Notes: generated by a model from the sequence alone, not told the origin. Positions 27,277 through 37,033 are shown, numbered from the stretch's first letter. The stretch is DNA of 64,000 nucleotides from Clostridium_AT radicumherbarum (GCF_045310525.1 NZ_JBJHZY010000004.1:186001-250000); one strand, 5' to 3'. A program made the numbers and translations.

Positions 27277-28017
27277 CTATTGGTTTTTTAATAGTTGATC
27301 TTCTGGTACATTTCTTAATTCCTTAGCAGGATTACCAGCTACTATCTTTTCAGCATTAACATCTCTAGTAACAACACTGCCAGCTGCCACAAAACCATCA
27401 TTTTCAATAATCCTTCCGGGTAGTATAGTAGCTTGTGCTCCAATTCTGCCACCTGTTTTAACTGTTACCCCTTTAAAATGATTATATCTTTCTTTTGAGC
27501 GAGCGGCGAAATTATCATTTGATGTAACAACTCCTGGAGCAATAAATACATTATTTTCTATGGTTGAGTATGCAGTAATATAAGCATTTGTTTCTATTTT
27601 GCAATTATTGCCTATGTTTGTAAAGTTCTCTATAGCTGCACCTCTTCCAATTATATTTTTCTCACCAATTTTTACATTTTCCCTTACTGTAGAAAGGTCA
27701 GCAACCAAAGTTTTGATACCTATTTCACAGCCAGCATATATAATTACTCCAGCACCTATTAAGCAGTCATCTCCGATTAGGGCAGGGTTAAGCTTTTCAT
27801 CATTTTTAAAAATGCTGTTTACAGATCTCATTGGAAGCTTTCCTATAATTGTATTATCATCTATTCTTACATTGTTTCCTATCACAGAATTTTCATGTAT
27901 TATAACTCCACTGCCTATAATACAATTATCTCCAATCTTTACATTGTCATGAATAACCGTAAAATGTCCGAATTTAATATTTTCTCCTAATATGGCATTA
28001 TCAGATATATAATTCAT
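27277..28017 (-). CDS. Left-handed beta-helix acetyltransferase (WbpD/WlbB-like)
   Basis: A 246-residue hexapeptide-repeat enzyme. At least a dozen I-G-x-x-x-x repeats (for example NVKIGDNCIIGSGVII) form the helix. The C-terminal segment VTSNDNFAARSKERYNHF, VKTGGRIGAQATILPG and AGSVVTRDV is typical of N-acetyltransferases acting on UDP-2-acetamido-3-amino uronic acid. The adjacent WlbA-like gene supports that assignment. Start 28017 follows AAGGAG; a GTG three codons earlier overlaps the ribosome site. Confidence 0.82.
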   Translation of the reverse strand: MNYISDNAILGENIKFGHFTVIHDNVKIGDNCIIGSGVIIHENSVIGNNVRIDDNTIIGKLPMRSVNSIFKNDEKLNPALIGDDCLIGAGVIIYAGCEIGIKTLVADLSTVRENVKIGEKNIIGRGAAIENFTNIGNNCKIETNAYITAYSTIENNVFIAPGVVTSNDNFAARSKERYNHFKGVTVKTGGRIGAQATILPGRIIENDGFVAAGSVVTRDVNAEKIVAGNPAKELRNVPEDQLLKNQ

Positions 28018-28119
28018 TTGCTTCACTCCTTAATAACAGAAACTCTTAAACTTTTATGCAAAATACCTAATGTCAACTTAATTTATTATAAAATAATCAA
28101 AATGTATATGAGTCAAGAT

Positions 28120-29217
28120 TTATTTACTTCTTACTTGTTTCATTTCTATAGAAGAGAACTTTTCAAGTGGAAACTTTACAGGAAGTCCTGTTAATCTTGA
28201 TTTATAAGCTGCCAATATTATAGACATAGCTTTTTTACCTTCCTCTCCATTAATTAAAGGTTCGGTATTATTATTTACTGCATTTATAACATCTGCAAAT
28301 AAAGGAGAATGACCATAACCATAAACAGTGTCAGGATCAACATCCTGGGCCTTTATAATTTCTTCTTCATTGTCTCTACCATCCGCGAATCTCCAAGTTT
28401 CGATTTTATTAACTGCGAGTCCTCCAATGCAGACTGTTCCACTTTCACCAAATATACTTAAGGTCTCTTCTAAGTTTTTGGGATAAACGCAAGCACTTCC
28501 TTCTACAATTCCTATAGCTCCATTTCTAAATCTTATTATTATTGCTCCAAAGTCCTCTCCTTCAATGTCTCTTAAATATGTATCGCACTGAGAATAGACT
28601 GTATCTATTTCTCCGCCAAGCATCCATTGAAGTAAATCAATATTATGTATACACTGATTCATAAGGGTACCGCCATCTAATTCCCACGTACCTCTCCAAG
28701 GAGCCTGTGTATAATAACTCATATTTCTATTCCAAAGAATTCTCGCAGTACCATTTATAAGTTTTCCAAATCTATTTTCTTCTATAGCTCCTCTAAGTTG
28801 CTCCACAGGTAAATTAAATCTATTCTGATGACATACAGCAAGTTTTACATTATATTTTCTTGAGGTTTCAATCATTTTATCTGCGTCTTCTATAGATAAT
28901 GCCATTGGTTTTTCGCAGATTACATGCTTACCCTTTTCCATACAATAAATAGCAATTTCTGGATGATATCCACTTTCAGTAGCAATAGTAACAATATCAA
29001 TTTGTTCCTCTTCAAGCATCTTTTTGTAATCTTCATATACTTTAACTTGATTTTCTACATTAGCCTTCTCATATTCGTTTTTTCTTGTTTCAGCATTAGC
29101 CTTAACAACATCACATACTGCCACGAGTGTAGCACTCTCTCTATTTCTTAGTAAAGCTTCAACATGTTTATAAGATATTCTTCCACAACCAATTATTGCA
29201 AATCTTAACTTTTTCAT
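28120..29217 (-). CDS. Gfo/Idh/MocA-family oxidoreductase (WlbA/WbpB-like)
   Basis: A 365-residue NAD-dependent sugar dehydrogenase. It has a Rossmann start FAIIGCGRISYKHVEALL, the HVICEKPMALS motif with the conserved lysine, and CHQNRFNLPVEQLR. The catalytic block RGTWELDGGTLMNQCIHNIDLLQWMLG follows. The last block is shared with WlbA/WbpB enzymes that oxidise C3 of UDP-GlcNAc uronate. With WbpA-, WbpE- and WbpD-like genes in the same region this completes a four-step route; the function is inferred from that set. It lies 32 bases after the flippase gene. Confidence 0.85.
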   Translation of the reverse strand: MKKLRFAIIGCGRISYKHVEALLRNRESATLVAVCDVVKANAETRKNEYEKANVENQVKVYEDYKKMLEEEQIDIVTIATESGYHPEIAIYCMEKGKHVICEKPMALSIEDADKMIETSRKYNVKLAVCHQNRFNLPVEQLRGAIEENRFGKLINGTARILWNRNMSYYTQAPWRGTWELDGGTLMNQCIHNIDLLQWMLGGEIDTVYSQCDTYLRDIEGEDFGAIIIRFRNGAIGIVEGSACVYPKNLEETLSIFGESGTVCIGGLAVNKIETWRFADGRDNEEEIIKAQDVDPDTVYGYGHSPLFADVINAVNNNTEPLINGEEGKKAMSIILAAYKSRLTGLPVKFPLEKFSSIEMKQVRSK

Positions 29218-29249
29218 TTAATAAGCACTCCTTTATTTTAAAAAATATA

Positions 29250-30785
29250 CTACTTTCTCTTTCTTAAAGCTATGAGCGATTCCAGTTCCTTTACCTTTAG
29301 GATATACAACGCTGCAATATATACAGCAATTCCTATAATTGCCTCAATAGTTATCTTAATAGCCAATACAAGGCTACCTTCATTATTAAATAATACCCCT
29401 AAATATTTATAGGTTAAACCAACAATGGCACCCATTATTCCTCCAGCTATTAAAGCTTTTAAAAGTACTTTAATAAAGGCATTAAATCTTAAATCCTTTA
29501 ACTTATATTTTAATTCAAATATCATTACAGTTGCAATTATACTAGCTGATGTAGTTGTAGCAGTAGACAACCCGCTTATTCCCATTCTAGGTACCAAAAT
29601 AACAATAAATAATATATTTAAGCCTACAGTAATAATTCCATTTATCATAGGTGTTACTGTATCCTTAACGGAGAAAAACACCTTCCCTAATATGTCTATA
29701 AGGGAATAACCTAAGGTTCCAAGGGCTAATACCCTTAAACATAATGCTGTTACTACAGTATCACTGCTATTAAATTTGCCATGCTGCAGCAACAACCTAA
29801 CAAGTGGGGTGCTAAGTATTATCATACCTATAATTAAAGGTATAGCTATTATAACAACTATATTTAAAGATTTTATGATTAAATCCTTAAAATCCTCTTT
29901 ACTGCCTAAAGCATACTTTTCAGTTAACATAGGATAAAATATTGTAGTAATTGAAACTATAAAAACTTGATTTATAATAGTGCTAACTTTGCTAGCATAA
30001 TCAATAATTGACATGCTGCCGCGAGCTAAGTTTGATGCAAAGGTACTATCAACTATTACATTAACCTGCGATACTGCACTGCTGATAATAATTGGAACAG
30101 ATAATAAAAGCATTTTTTTTACATTTTCATCATGAAAATTTATATAAAATTTAAATTTATAGTTTTTCATAAAAGGTAATTGAAAAATAACTTGAGCAAC
30201 TGCTCCTAAAAAAAATCCTATAACTGCTGCTGCAATACCAAACTTACCTACAAACATCATACCTATTATCATAATAATAGAGGATATAATACTAGTTAAT
30301 GCAGGCTGCAGAAAAATTCCATATGAATTAAGATATCCCTGCTGCAAACCGCTTAAAGCTAAAAAAATGATTGAAGGCATTGAAATCCGTGTCATATTAT
30401 ATGTTCTTATAAAATCTGCATTATTAAAGCCTGAAACAAAAAGCTTTGTAATCTGTGGAGTAAATACCATTCCTATAATTGATAAAATTGCACATAATAA
30501 AAATAGTACATTAAAGATATTATTAAAAAATAAGTTCGCTTTTTTTTCATCATTCTTAAAGGATGAAAAAATAGGAATAAAACTTGTTAAAAGTGCTGCG
30601 GCAACAACGCTGTAAAACAAGTTAGGTATCCTTGTTGCAGTTTTAAAAATATCTGATTCCCTACTTGCCCCAAATTGAGTTGCAACAAGCATTTCTCGAA
30701 CAAAGCCAACGACCTTGCTTAAGATAAGAATCAATGAAATCATGGCGCTGTATTTCGCCAAATTTTTAGTACTTATTTTAGCCAT
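29250..30785 (-). CDS. MurJ/MviN-family lipid flippase, copy 2
   Basis: A 511-residue polytopic protein with LILSKVVGFVREMLVATQFGASRESDIF at the start and LGYSLIDILGKVFFSVKDTVTPMING internally, both MurJ-type. It resembles copy 1 but is clearly divergent. Because it sits centrally in the polysaccharide operon and no classical Wzx is present, it is the better candidate for repeat-unit export. The start at 30785 (MAKISTKN) follows GGGGGAAACT; a GTG 12 bases earlier lies before it. Confidence 0.87.
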   Translation of the reverse strand: MAKISTKNLAKYSAMISLILILSKVVGFVREMLVATQFGASRESDIFKTATRIPNLFYSVVAAALLTSFIPIFSSFKNDEKKANLFFNNIFNVLFLLCAILSIIGMVFTPQITKLFVSGFNNADFIRTYNMTRISMPSIIFLALSGLQQGYLNSYGIFLQPALTSIISSIIMIIGMMFVGKFGIAAAVIGFFLGAVAQVIFQLPFMKNYKFKFYINFHDENVKKMLLLSVPIIISSAVSQVNVIVDSTFASNLARGSMSIIDYASKVSTIINQVFIVSITTIFYPMLTEKYALGSKEDFKDLIIKSLNIVVIIAIPLIIGMIILSTPLVRLLLQHGKFNSSDTVVTALCLRVLALGTLGYSLIDILGKVFFSVKDTVTPMINGIITVGLNILFIVILVPRMGISGLSTATTTSASIIATVMIFELKYKLKDLRFNAFIKVLLKALIAGGIMGAIVGLTYKYLGVLFNNEGSLVLAIKITIEAIIGIAVYIAALYILKVKELESLIALRKRK

Positions 30786-30803
30786 AGTTTCCCCCACGCA
30801 TAG

Positions 30804-32180
30804 TTACTCTACAGAGTTGAAAAGTCTATATAATTCTTCTTTCTGTTTTTTTAATCGATTTTCTAAATCTTTATAATTTACAAATTCGCCTTCATTTGCT
30901 TTTATATAATTTAGCATTTTTTCATACACATCTCTATAATTTCTATAATTGTATACATCTTCATGCCAAAGAACTGAGGATGTTCCTCTGTTTCTTTTGA
31001 CTTGATCTATTATATATTTAATTTCATTCCACTTTTCTTCTGAAGTCATTGGTTTCTCCATAATAGATACATCCATTATAGAAAGAGGAATTTCATAAAT
31101 ATTAATTACTTCATTATTTTTAAGATTATAAGGTAAAAATGCTTTTGTAGTACCAGCTCTAAAGCCATTACTATCTGCATAGCCTAATGTAGTATCAAAT
31201 TTTAACCCAGAATTCTTTAGTATATCCCAGGTTTCAGGCACCTTAAATCTCAAGTAATGATTTCTGCAGCTTAAAATTTTAACATCAGCATATTTTTCGA
31301 TTGCGTTTATTTCTTCTCTTATTTTATCTTTGTCATCATAGGAAAAGAAATTAGTGTGAAGCCCAATGATAAAATCCTTGCTTTCCTTTATTTTTTCAAG
31401 CTCTGACCTTACTTTACTTAGTTTATATCTGCTCCCATATCTATGTTTTTTTCCTTGAATAAAATAGAATTCTGATTTTGCGCCATAACTACTCTCAAGT
31501 TCCATATATTTTAAAATGTTTTTATATCTATTAAATAAACATTCCTGCAGAAGAGTAGTAAATTTCATAAAAAATGGCTTATTCTTTTTTGAAATCAGGT
31601 TCTTAAAATTATGCAAAAAAACATATCGATTTCTACTATCTGCATTATCAATATCATGTGTAAGATATATTTCAAAGCCATTTCTTTTTAAAGTCAAATT
31701 TGGATTAAGTTTTATAAGTGCTTTATATAAAATGGCAGAATTTATATCAAAGAATGGTGTTTTTATTGAATCCTTCTTTTCACTGAACTCTGCTAAAAAT
31801 CGATTAATTCTATCTCTTTTCATGCATACATATTCTTCTTCACAACTAATAAAATAAATCGAGCTTAAAAATATGTCATAGTTAAAAAAAATGACATTAT
31901 CTTTCTTTATAAAAGGAATTTCGCATTTTTCCTCAAAACTTGCAAAAGTATCCTCCTCATAATTATGTAAATAAAGCCTTTTAGGTTCACTTTCTTTTAG
32001 AACTGGTATTATTATTCCATTTCTTGCTTGAATATTAGCACCATAATAAATGTTAATAGCATCTTCTATAAAATCATAGGAAACTTGGACTTCATCAAAT
32101 ATATTTTCTACCAAATAATAAAAAGTATATATTATTTTTCTTTTATCCTTCAGATTTTTATCTATCACTAAGTTTATCAC
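30804..32180 (-). CDS. Polysaccharide deacetylase-like protein with N-terminal extension
   Basis: A 458-residue protein. The C-terminal two thirds look like a NodB-type fold: FEIYLTHDIDNADSRNRY with the HD metal pair, FYFIQGKKHRYGSR, IGLHTNFFSYDD, NHYLRFKVPETWDIL and SSVLWHEDVYNYR. The first 150 residues match the extension seen in a group of deacetylase-like proteins of surface-glycan loci (DUF7033 as I recall). No signal peptide is seen, so it would act on cytoplasmic, possibly lipid-linked, sugars. The GTG start has AAGGTG seven bases upstream. It follows the FemAB-like gene by four bases and is probably coupled to it. Confidence 0.75.
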   Translation of the reverse strand: MINLVIDKNLKDKRKIIYTFYYLVENIFDEVQVSYDFIEDAINIYYGANIQARNGIIIPVLKESEPKRLYLHNYEEDTFASFEEKCEIPFIKKDNVIFFNYDIFLSSIYFISCEEEYVCMKRDRINRFLAEFSEKKDSIKTPFFDINSAILYKALIKLNPNLTLKRNGFEIYLTHDIDNADSRNRYVFLHNFKNLISKKNKPFFMKFTTLLQECLFNRYKNILKYMELESSYGAKSEFYFIQGKKHRYGSRYKLSKVRSELEKIKESKDFIIGLHTNFFSYDDKDKIREEINAIEKYADVKILSCRNHYLRFKVPETWDILKNSGLKFDTTLGYADSNGFRAGTTKAFLPYNLKNNEVINIYEIPLSIMDVSIMEKPMTSEEKWNEIKYIIDQVKRNRGTSSVLWHEDVYNYRNYRDVYEKMLNYIKANEGEFVNYKDLENRLKKQKEELYRLFNSVE

Positions 32181-32184
32181 TTTT

Positions 32185-33183
32185 CTACACCTTAAATACT
32201 TTCCTTATTAATTCTCTATTTTTTTTTGCCACGTAGAAAAACATTTCTGTGATTATATCACTTCTATAAACATTATGAATAATTGTTTGAGTTCCACCAA
32301 ACTCTCTAAATCCTTTTTCGATATTTTGTATCATTGAGCCTTCAAAATCAAAGGTTTTTGATACTTTTGATGCAAATTTAATTGCTTCCCAAATTAGTAA
32401 TTTCTGCACTCCAGTGTTTCTATATTCTGGATCTGCCCCACCCATTAAGTAATAGGTACAATTTCTATCATATATCAAATACACTGCCGCTATCAGCTTA
32501 TTAGATTCATCTTTAGCAAAAAGTATTTTTCTGCTTTTTTTCTCATCCATAATTTTATCAAGCTTTGTTAAGAATTCTAAACTATAAGGTATTTCTATAT
32601 TTTGTCTTTCAAATGTTTTTTTATTTATTTCATAAAATTCATCAATTGAATTATTTTCTATAATGCTAATATTATTTTTTATAGCTTTTTTGATTTCATA
32701 TTTCAAATCATTATCAAATCCACTATAAACTTTATCTAAATCTGTTAAATCCTCAATTAAATATGTGTATTTTATGTTAACCTTAAATTTATTCCAAAGT
32801 AAAGGTAGAAAATTAGTAAAGTTTTTACTAAAGCTATAATCAAATAATTTAAATTTAGGCAGATTCTTAATCAAGGCCTCTATTATGTCCATTTGTTTAG
32901 AAATACTATTGCAATACTTGGAGCCCTTATCTGCATTAAGTATAATCCCAAGCTTTTGAGTCAATTTCGGATTTCTATAGAACTTACCATATATACTAGG
33001 TAAAGCAATTCCACCAATTATTTTATTATTTTGCCTACATACTAATATTTTAAATTCATCTGAAACAGCTTTTAGCCAGTAACTCTTACTAAATATTGAT
33101 CCTTGTGGAGAATTTTCCACAAACTCATCCCAAGCCACAAATTCATCCTCTTTCAAAAATCTTATGTCAGCCTCTTTTAACAT
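32185..33183 (-). CDS. FemAB/GNAT-like acyl- or aminoacyltransferase
   Basis: A 332-residue protein of the FemAB-like GNAT superfamily. It has WDEFVENSPQGSIFSKSYWLKAV near the N-terminus, and YYLMGGADPEYRNTGVQKLLIWEAIKFA with TFDFEGSMIQNIEKGFREFGG later. These are the two-GNAT-lobe signatures of proteins that transfer amino acids or acyl groups to cell-surface precursors. In a polysaccharide locus the acceptor is probably an amino sugar, but the donor is unknown. Start ATG follows TTGGAG. Confidence 0.75.
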   Translation of the reverse strand: MLKEADIRFLKEDEFVAWDEFVENSPQGSIFSKSYWLKAVSDEFKILVCRQNNKIIGGIALPSIYGKFYRNPKLTQKLGIILNADKGSKYCNSISKQMDIIEALIKNLPKFKLFDYSFSKNFTNFLPLLWNKFKVNIKYTYLIEDLTDLDKVYSGFDNDLKYEIKKAIKNNISIIENNSIDEFYEINKKTFERQNIEIPYSLEFLTKLDKIMDEKKSRKILFAKDESNKLIAAVYLIYDRNCTYYLMGGADPEYRNTGVQKLLIWEAIKFASKVSKTFDFEGSMIQNIEKGFREFGGTQTIIHNVYRSDIITEMFFYVAKKNRELIRKVFKV

Positions 33184-33260
33184 AATTACGCTCCAATTAC
33201 AGGTTTAATTTTGTTTCTACAAATTAACCCCTTAATTATACCTTTTATTATTTTAAATAG

Positions 33261-34367
33261 TCAATTTTTATTGTGAACTTTTTCATACAATTGTGTTAAC
33301 ATTTTGCTTTCAGCTTCCCAAGAAAACTTTTCTTTAACTAAAGCTTTATTTGATTTTACAATTTTATCGCTCAGATCCTTATTTTGCAATAATTCATTAA
33401 CAACCCTTTCAATGTCATCTGCAGATTTAGGATCGGCAAATACAGCACTTTCCTTAAATTCGCTCATCCAGTAGGTAAAATTAGACATAACAATTGGAAT
33501 TTCACAAGCCATATATTCAAATGCCTTTACAGGCCAGCTAGTTAAATGATTCTGAGTAGGATGCAGGGTACACATACCAATATCTGCTATTTTCATATAG
33601 GAGTATACATTTTCCATTGGTATTAGACCTAGATATTTTGAATATTTCCATCCCTCAATTTCTCTACATTCCTTTTCAAACTCACCGCTTTCCCATTTTC
33701 CAAGAAGCCATAGTTCAGCCTTTCCATTTAAGAGGCCTACAGTCTGTATAAGTTCTTTTATACCTCTTATTTTTGTTAGTCCTCCAGCATAAATTAAAAT
33801 TGGCTTCTCTTTCTCCATTTTAGCTTCCTCAGCCTTTTCAATAATAGCTAGTACAGGAAAATTTCTGAGTAAAATTACGTTTTTATTCATGTAGAATTTA
33901 TCCACTATATCTGTAGTTACTGTTACAATTCCGTCATATTTTTTTGCTAAATTTTTCTCTATAAAATTAAAAATCTTAGAGATCATCTTTCTAACAAAAA
34001 TATTACCTAGCCATTCTTTATTCAAGATTTGAAGTGGTACATCTTCATGTACATCATACACAACTTTTTTACCTTTTAATTTTAAAATTGAACCAATAAA
34101 TAGCAGCTCTGGATCATGAAAGTGATAAATGTCTGCATTTATATCCAAGGCTTTCTTTAGAGCTTCCCATCCTTTAAAAAATATTCTATGAAATCTATTT
34201 TCATTTTTTGATAATGGAATAATATTCACTCCATTTATTGTTTCTCTTTTATCATGAGTTACAACATAAAATACCTCAAATCCGCTTTCAGCTAAAGTAG
34301 TGCACTCTTTATAAAAAATTCTATCATCTAATAAAGGATGAACTGTTGATATATGGCATATTCTCAT
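33261..34367 (-). CDS. GT4-family glycosyltransferase
   Basis: A 368-residue GT-B enzyme. It has HISTVHPLLDDRIFYKECTTLAESG, a YHFHDPELLFIG acceptor-side motif, LIYAGGLTKIRGIKELI, and SWPVKAFEYMACEIPIVMSN at the donor site. It shares architecture with the transferase at 22036. Its start ATG overlaps the stop of the upstream transferase (ATGA), and GGAGG nine bases earlier sits inside that gene, so the two are translationally coupled. Confidence 0.88.
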   Translation of the reverse strand: MRICHISTVHPLLDDRIFYKECTTLAESGFEVFYVVTHDKRETINGVNIIPLSKNENRFHRIFFKGWEALKKALDINADIYHFHDPELLFIGSILKLKGKKVVYDVHEDVPLQILNKEWLGNIFVRKMISKIFNFIEKNLAKKYDGIVTVTTDIVDKFYMNKNVILLRNFPVLAIIEKAEEAKMEKEKPILIYAGGLTKIRGIKELIQTVGLLNGKAELWLLGKWESGEFEKECREIEGWKYSKYLGLIPMENVYSYMKIADIGMCTLHPTQNHLTSWPVKAFEYMACEIPIVMSNFTYWMSEFKESAVFADPKSADDIERVVNELLQNKDLSDKIVKSNKALVKEKFSWEAESKMLTQLYEKVHNKN

Positions 34368-35575
34368 ATTATTTTACCTCCACTAGCCTTTGAAATGTGT
34401 TCATAGATTTCAACTGTCTTTTTAGCATTTATATCCCAGGTAAAATTATTAATTACACTTTCTTTAGCATTTTTTCCAATATAATCAGCTTTATCCGGAT
34501 TAGAAATTAAAAAATCTATAGCTTGAACTAAGCTTTCTATATTTTGTGGGTTAACAAGCAACCCATTTTCTTTATCTATTATTGCATCCTGTATGCCTTC
34601 CCCTTGTACACCTATAACAGGTTTGCCGCAAGCCATAGCTTCAATATATACCATACCAAAGCCTTCTTGCCAGCTAGGCATACTAAAAATATTAGCATTA
34701 AACATATATTTTATTACTTCTTTGTGTTCTAACTTCCCCAAGAAAAAAATGTTCTTGTTTAAATTTAAGGAATTAACTAATTCCTGTAAGTTGTTTTTTT
34801 CCTCACCGTCACCTATTATGTAATATTTAATACCAGGGTACTTCTTAAGCAATATTGAGACTGCTTTTATATTTAAATCGATTCCCTTAGTTTTAATCAA
34901 ATTGGATGCACTTACGATTCTAAATTCGCTATTATTTTTATACGTATTGATTTCTTTTCTTATCTCATTAATTTCATCTAAATCAACACCATTATTAATA
35001 ACCGTCATTTTATTGTAAAAATTCTCAGTTTTAACTACTTCTTTTAATTTATTACTTACAGTTATAATTTTGTCTACGAAATTAAAAGTTTTAAATAATT
35101 TCTTTTTGCATTTCTCATTTTTAAAAATAGTATACTGTAAATCTTGGCCATGTACCGTTACCACTTGCGGTATGTTATATCTTTTACTTACTAAAATACT
35201 TGCATAACCATCAGGTAACGCAACATGAGATTGTATAATATCAAACTTAAAATTATTATAAATCTCTTTTATAGTATCTTTAATGCCTAAGTACATAAAA
35301 TATCCTGAGTATTCCATAAACATTCCTTTAGGGAATTCTACATATCTTGGATAATATATTTCCACATTATCTCTAAGCTGAAATTTTGGTACCATAGAAT
35401 ATTTTTTCCATCTACTGCTCATTATGTTCATGGGGAAAACTGATAGCGGTATAGGCGAAATTACCTTTACTTCACATCCCTGCTTAATTAAAGCTTTCAC
35501 TTGTTGATGAACAAATATTCCCGACATTTCATTAAATGTGGAAGGATACATATGTGATATTATTAATACTTTCAT
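34364..35575 (-). CDS. GT4-family glycosyltransferase
   Basis: A 403-residue GT-B transferase. Visible motifs are LIISHMYPSTFNEMSGIFVHQQVKAL, VTVHGQDLQYT, SASNLIKTKGIDLNIKAV and the retaining-enzyme site MPSWQEGFGMVYIEAMACGKPVIG. The start at 35575 (MKVLIISHMYP) is chosen from domain position. Its ribosome site (GTGAG at 11 bases) is weak, and in-frame ATGs at 35596 and 35614 are no better. A hairpin precedes the gene. Confidence 0.86.
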   Translation of the reverse strand: MKVLIISHMYPSTFNEMSGIFVHQQVKALIKQGCEVKVISPIPLSVFPMNIMSSRWKKYSMVPKFQLRDNVEIYYPRYVEFPKGMFMEYSGYFMYLGIKDTIKEIYNNFKFDIIQSHVALPDGYASILVSKRYNIPQVVTVHGQDLQYTIFKNEKCKKKLFKTFNFVDKIITVSNKLKEVVKTENFYNKMTVINNGVDLDEINEIRKEINTYKNNSEFRIVSASNLIKTKGIDLNIKAVSILLKKYPGIKYYIIGDGEEKNNLQELVNSLNLNKNIFFLGKLEHKEVIKYMFNANIFSMPSWQEGFGMVYIEAMACGKPVIGVQGEGIQDAIIDKENGLLVNPQNIESLVQAIDFLISNPDKADYIGKNAKESVINNFTWDINAKKTVEIYEHISKASGGKII

Positions 35576-35641
35576 AATATGTGGGCTCACTTTCATAAAT
35601 AAACTAATATACACATGTATTAACTATGAGTTATCAAAAGT

Positions 35642-35679
35642 ATAGGTAGACATTATAAAAAATAATTATGTCTACCTAT
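35642..35679 (-). other. Hairpin between wbpA-like and GT4 genes
   Basis: A 12-bp perfect stem (35642-35653 with 35668-35679), extended inward by further A-T pairs. It lies inside the presumed operon and has only ACTTTTG downstream on the minus strand. It is therefore at best a partial terminator or a processing site that would lower expression of the downstream genes. Confidence 0.5.
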
Positions 35680-35716
35680 TAATAAATTATTATCTTTTAA
35701 TATACCCAAACAAAAA

Positions 35717-37033
35717 TTAAAGTTTGTGTATTTTTTCTCTGTTTTCTACCACATTCTTTGTAGCATTTCTAGTATCATATAAAAGTTTAGCTTTATTCAC
35801 AACTTCTTGATAATCATAGCAGCTGTGATTTGTAGTTATAATGACTATATCAGCTGTTTCTAAATTTTCTTGTAAATTTACTGAAACATATTCCTTTTTG
35901 TTATGCTTGAATTTTGGAATATATGGATCATTATATATAACATTTGCACCATTCTTCTCTAGATGTTCTATAACCTTTAAAGCTGGTGATTCTCTTAAAT
36001 CATCAATGTCATTTTTATAAGCAACACCAAGTAATAAAACTGTAGCGCCATTTAAAGACTTTTTGTGAGTATTTAAAAGCTTCATAGCAGTTTCCATTAC
36101 AAACTCAGGCATATAGTCATTAATTTCACCTGAAGTTTCTATCAATTTAGTATGATAATCATACTCTCTAGCCTTCCAGGATAAATAAAATGGATCTAGT
36201 GGTATGCAATGCCCACCAAGTCCTGGACCTGGATAAAATGGCATGAAACCATAAGGCTTTGTTTTGGCAGCTTCAATAACTTCCCAAACATCAATACCCA
36301 TTTTTTTGCAAAGAATTGCCATCTCATTTGCTAAGGCAATATTAATATTTCTAAAGGTATTTTCTAATATCTTTTCCATTTCTGCAATAGCTGGAGAAGA
36401 TACCTCCATAACATCACTTTCTAAAACGCTTCTATAAAGCATTGCAGCAACTTCAGTACACTCAGGAGTGCATCCTCCTACAACCTTAGGAGTATTTTTA
36501 GTTTTATATTCTTTGTTACCTGGATCTACTCTTTCTGGTGAGAATGCTAAGAAGAAATCTTCACCACATTTAAGTCCACTTTCTTCTAAGATTGGTTTTA
36601 ATACCTCTTCAGTGGTACCTGGATAAGTTGTACTTTCAAGAACAACTAAAAGTCCCCTATGCATATATTTTGCAACACTTCTAGAAGAATTTACCACATA
36701 GGATAAATCAGGTTGCTTATATTTATCAAGTGGTGTAGGAACACATATTGATACTGCATCTACATCAGCAACAAAGCTAAAATCAGTAGTAGCCTTAAGT
36801 CTGCTCCCTTCAACTAATTTCTTTAAATCTTCATCAACAATATCTCCAATATAGTTAACGCCGTCATTTACCATTTGTACTTTGCTGTCTTGAACATCAA
36901 AGCCAATAACTTCATAACCTGCTTTAGCCTTTTCCACTGCAAGTGGTAGACCAACGTATCCTAATCCAACTACCCCAAGTTTAGCAGTTTTATTTTTTAA
37001 TTTTAAAATCAAATCTTCTTTTAATTTAGTCAT
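35717..37033 (-). CDS. UDP-N-acetylglucosamine 6-dehydrogenase (WbpA/TviB-like)
   Basis: A 438-residue NAD-dependent UDP-sugar dehydrogenase making a UDP-uronic acid by two oxidations. It shows the Rossmann site LGVVGLGYVGLPLAVEKAKAG, ICVPTPLDKYKQPDLSYV, FSPERVDPGNK, the central helix EKILENTFRNINIALANEM, and the catalytic cysteine in PGPGLGGHCIPLDPFYLSW. The N-terminus and the FSPERVDPGN form fit the GlcNAc-specific WbpA group better than glucose enzymes. The ATG follows AAGGAGG. It is the second gene of the polysaccharide operon. Confidence 0.92.
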   Translation of the reverse strand: MTKLKEDLILKLKNKTAKLGVVGLGYVGLPLAVEKAKAGYEVIGFDVQDSKVQMVNDGVNYIGDIVDEDLKKLVEGSRLKATTDFSFVADVDAVSICVPTPLDKYKQPDLSYVVNSSRSVAKYMHRGLLVVLESTTYPGTTEEVLKPILEESGLKCGEDFFLAFSPERVDPGNKEYKTKNTPKVVGGCTPECTEVAAMLYRSVLESDVMEVSSPAIAEMEKILENTFRNINIALANEMAILCKKMGIDVWEVIEAAKTKPYGFMPFYPGPGLGGHCIPLDPFYLSWKAREYDYHTKLIETSGEINDYMPEFVMETAMKLLNTHKKSLNGATVLLLGVAYKNDIDDLRESPALKVIEHLEKNGANVIYNDPYIPKFKHNKKEYVSVNLQENLETADIVIITTNHSCYDYQEVVNKAKLLYDTRNATKNVVENREKIHKL

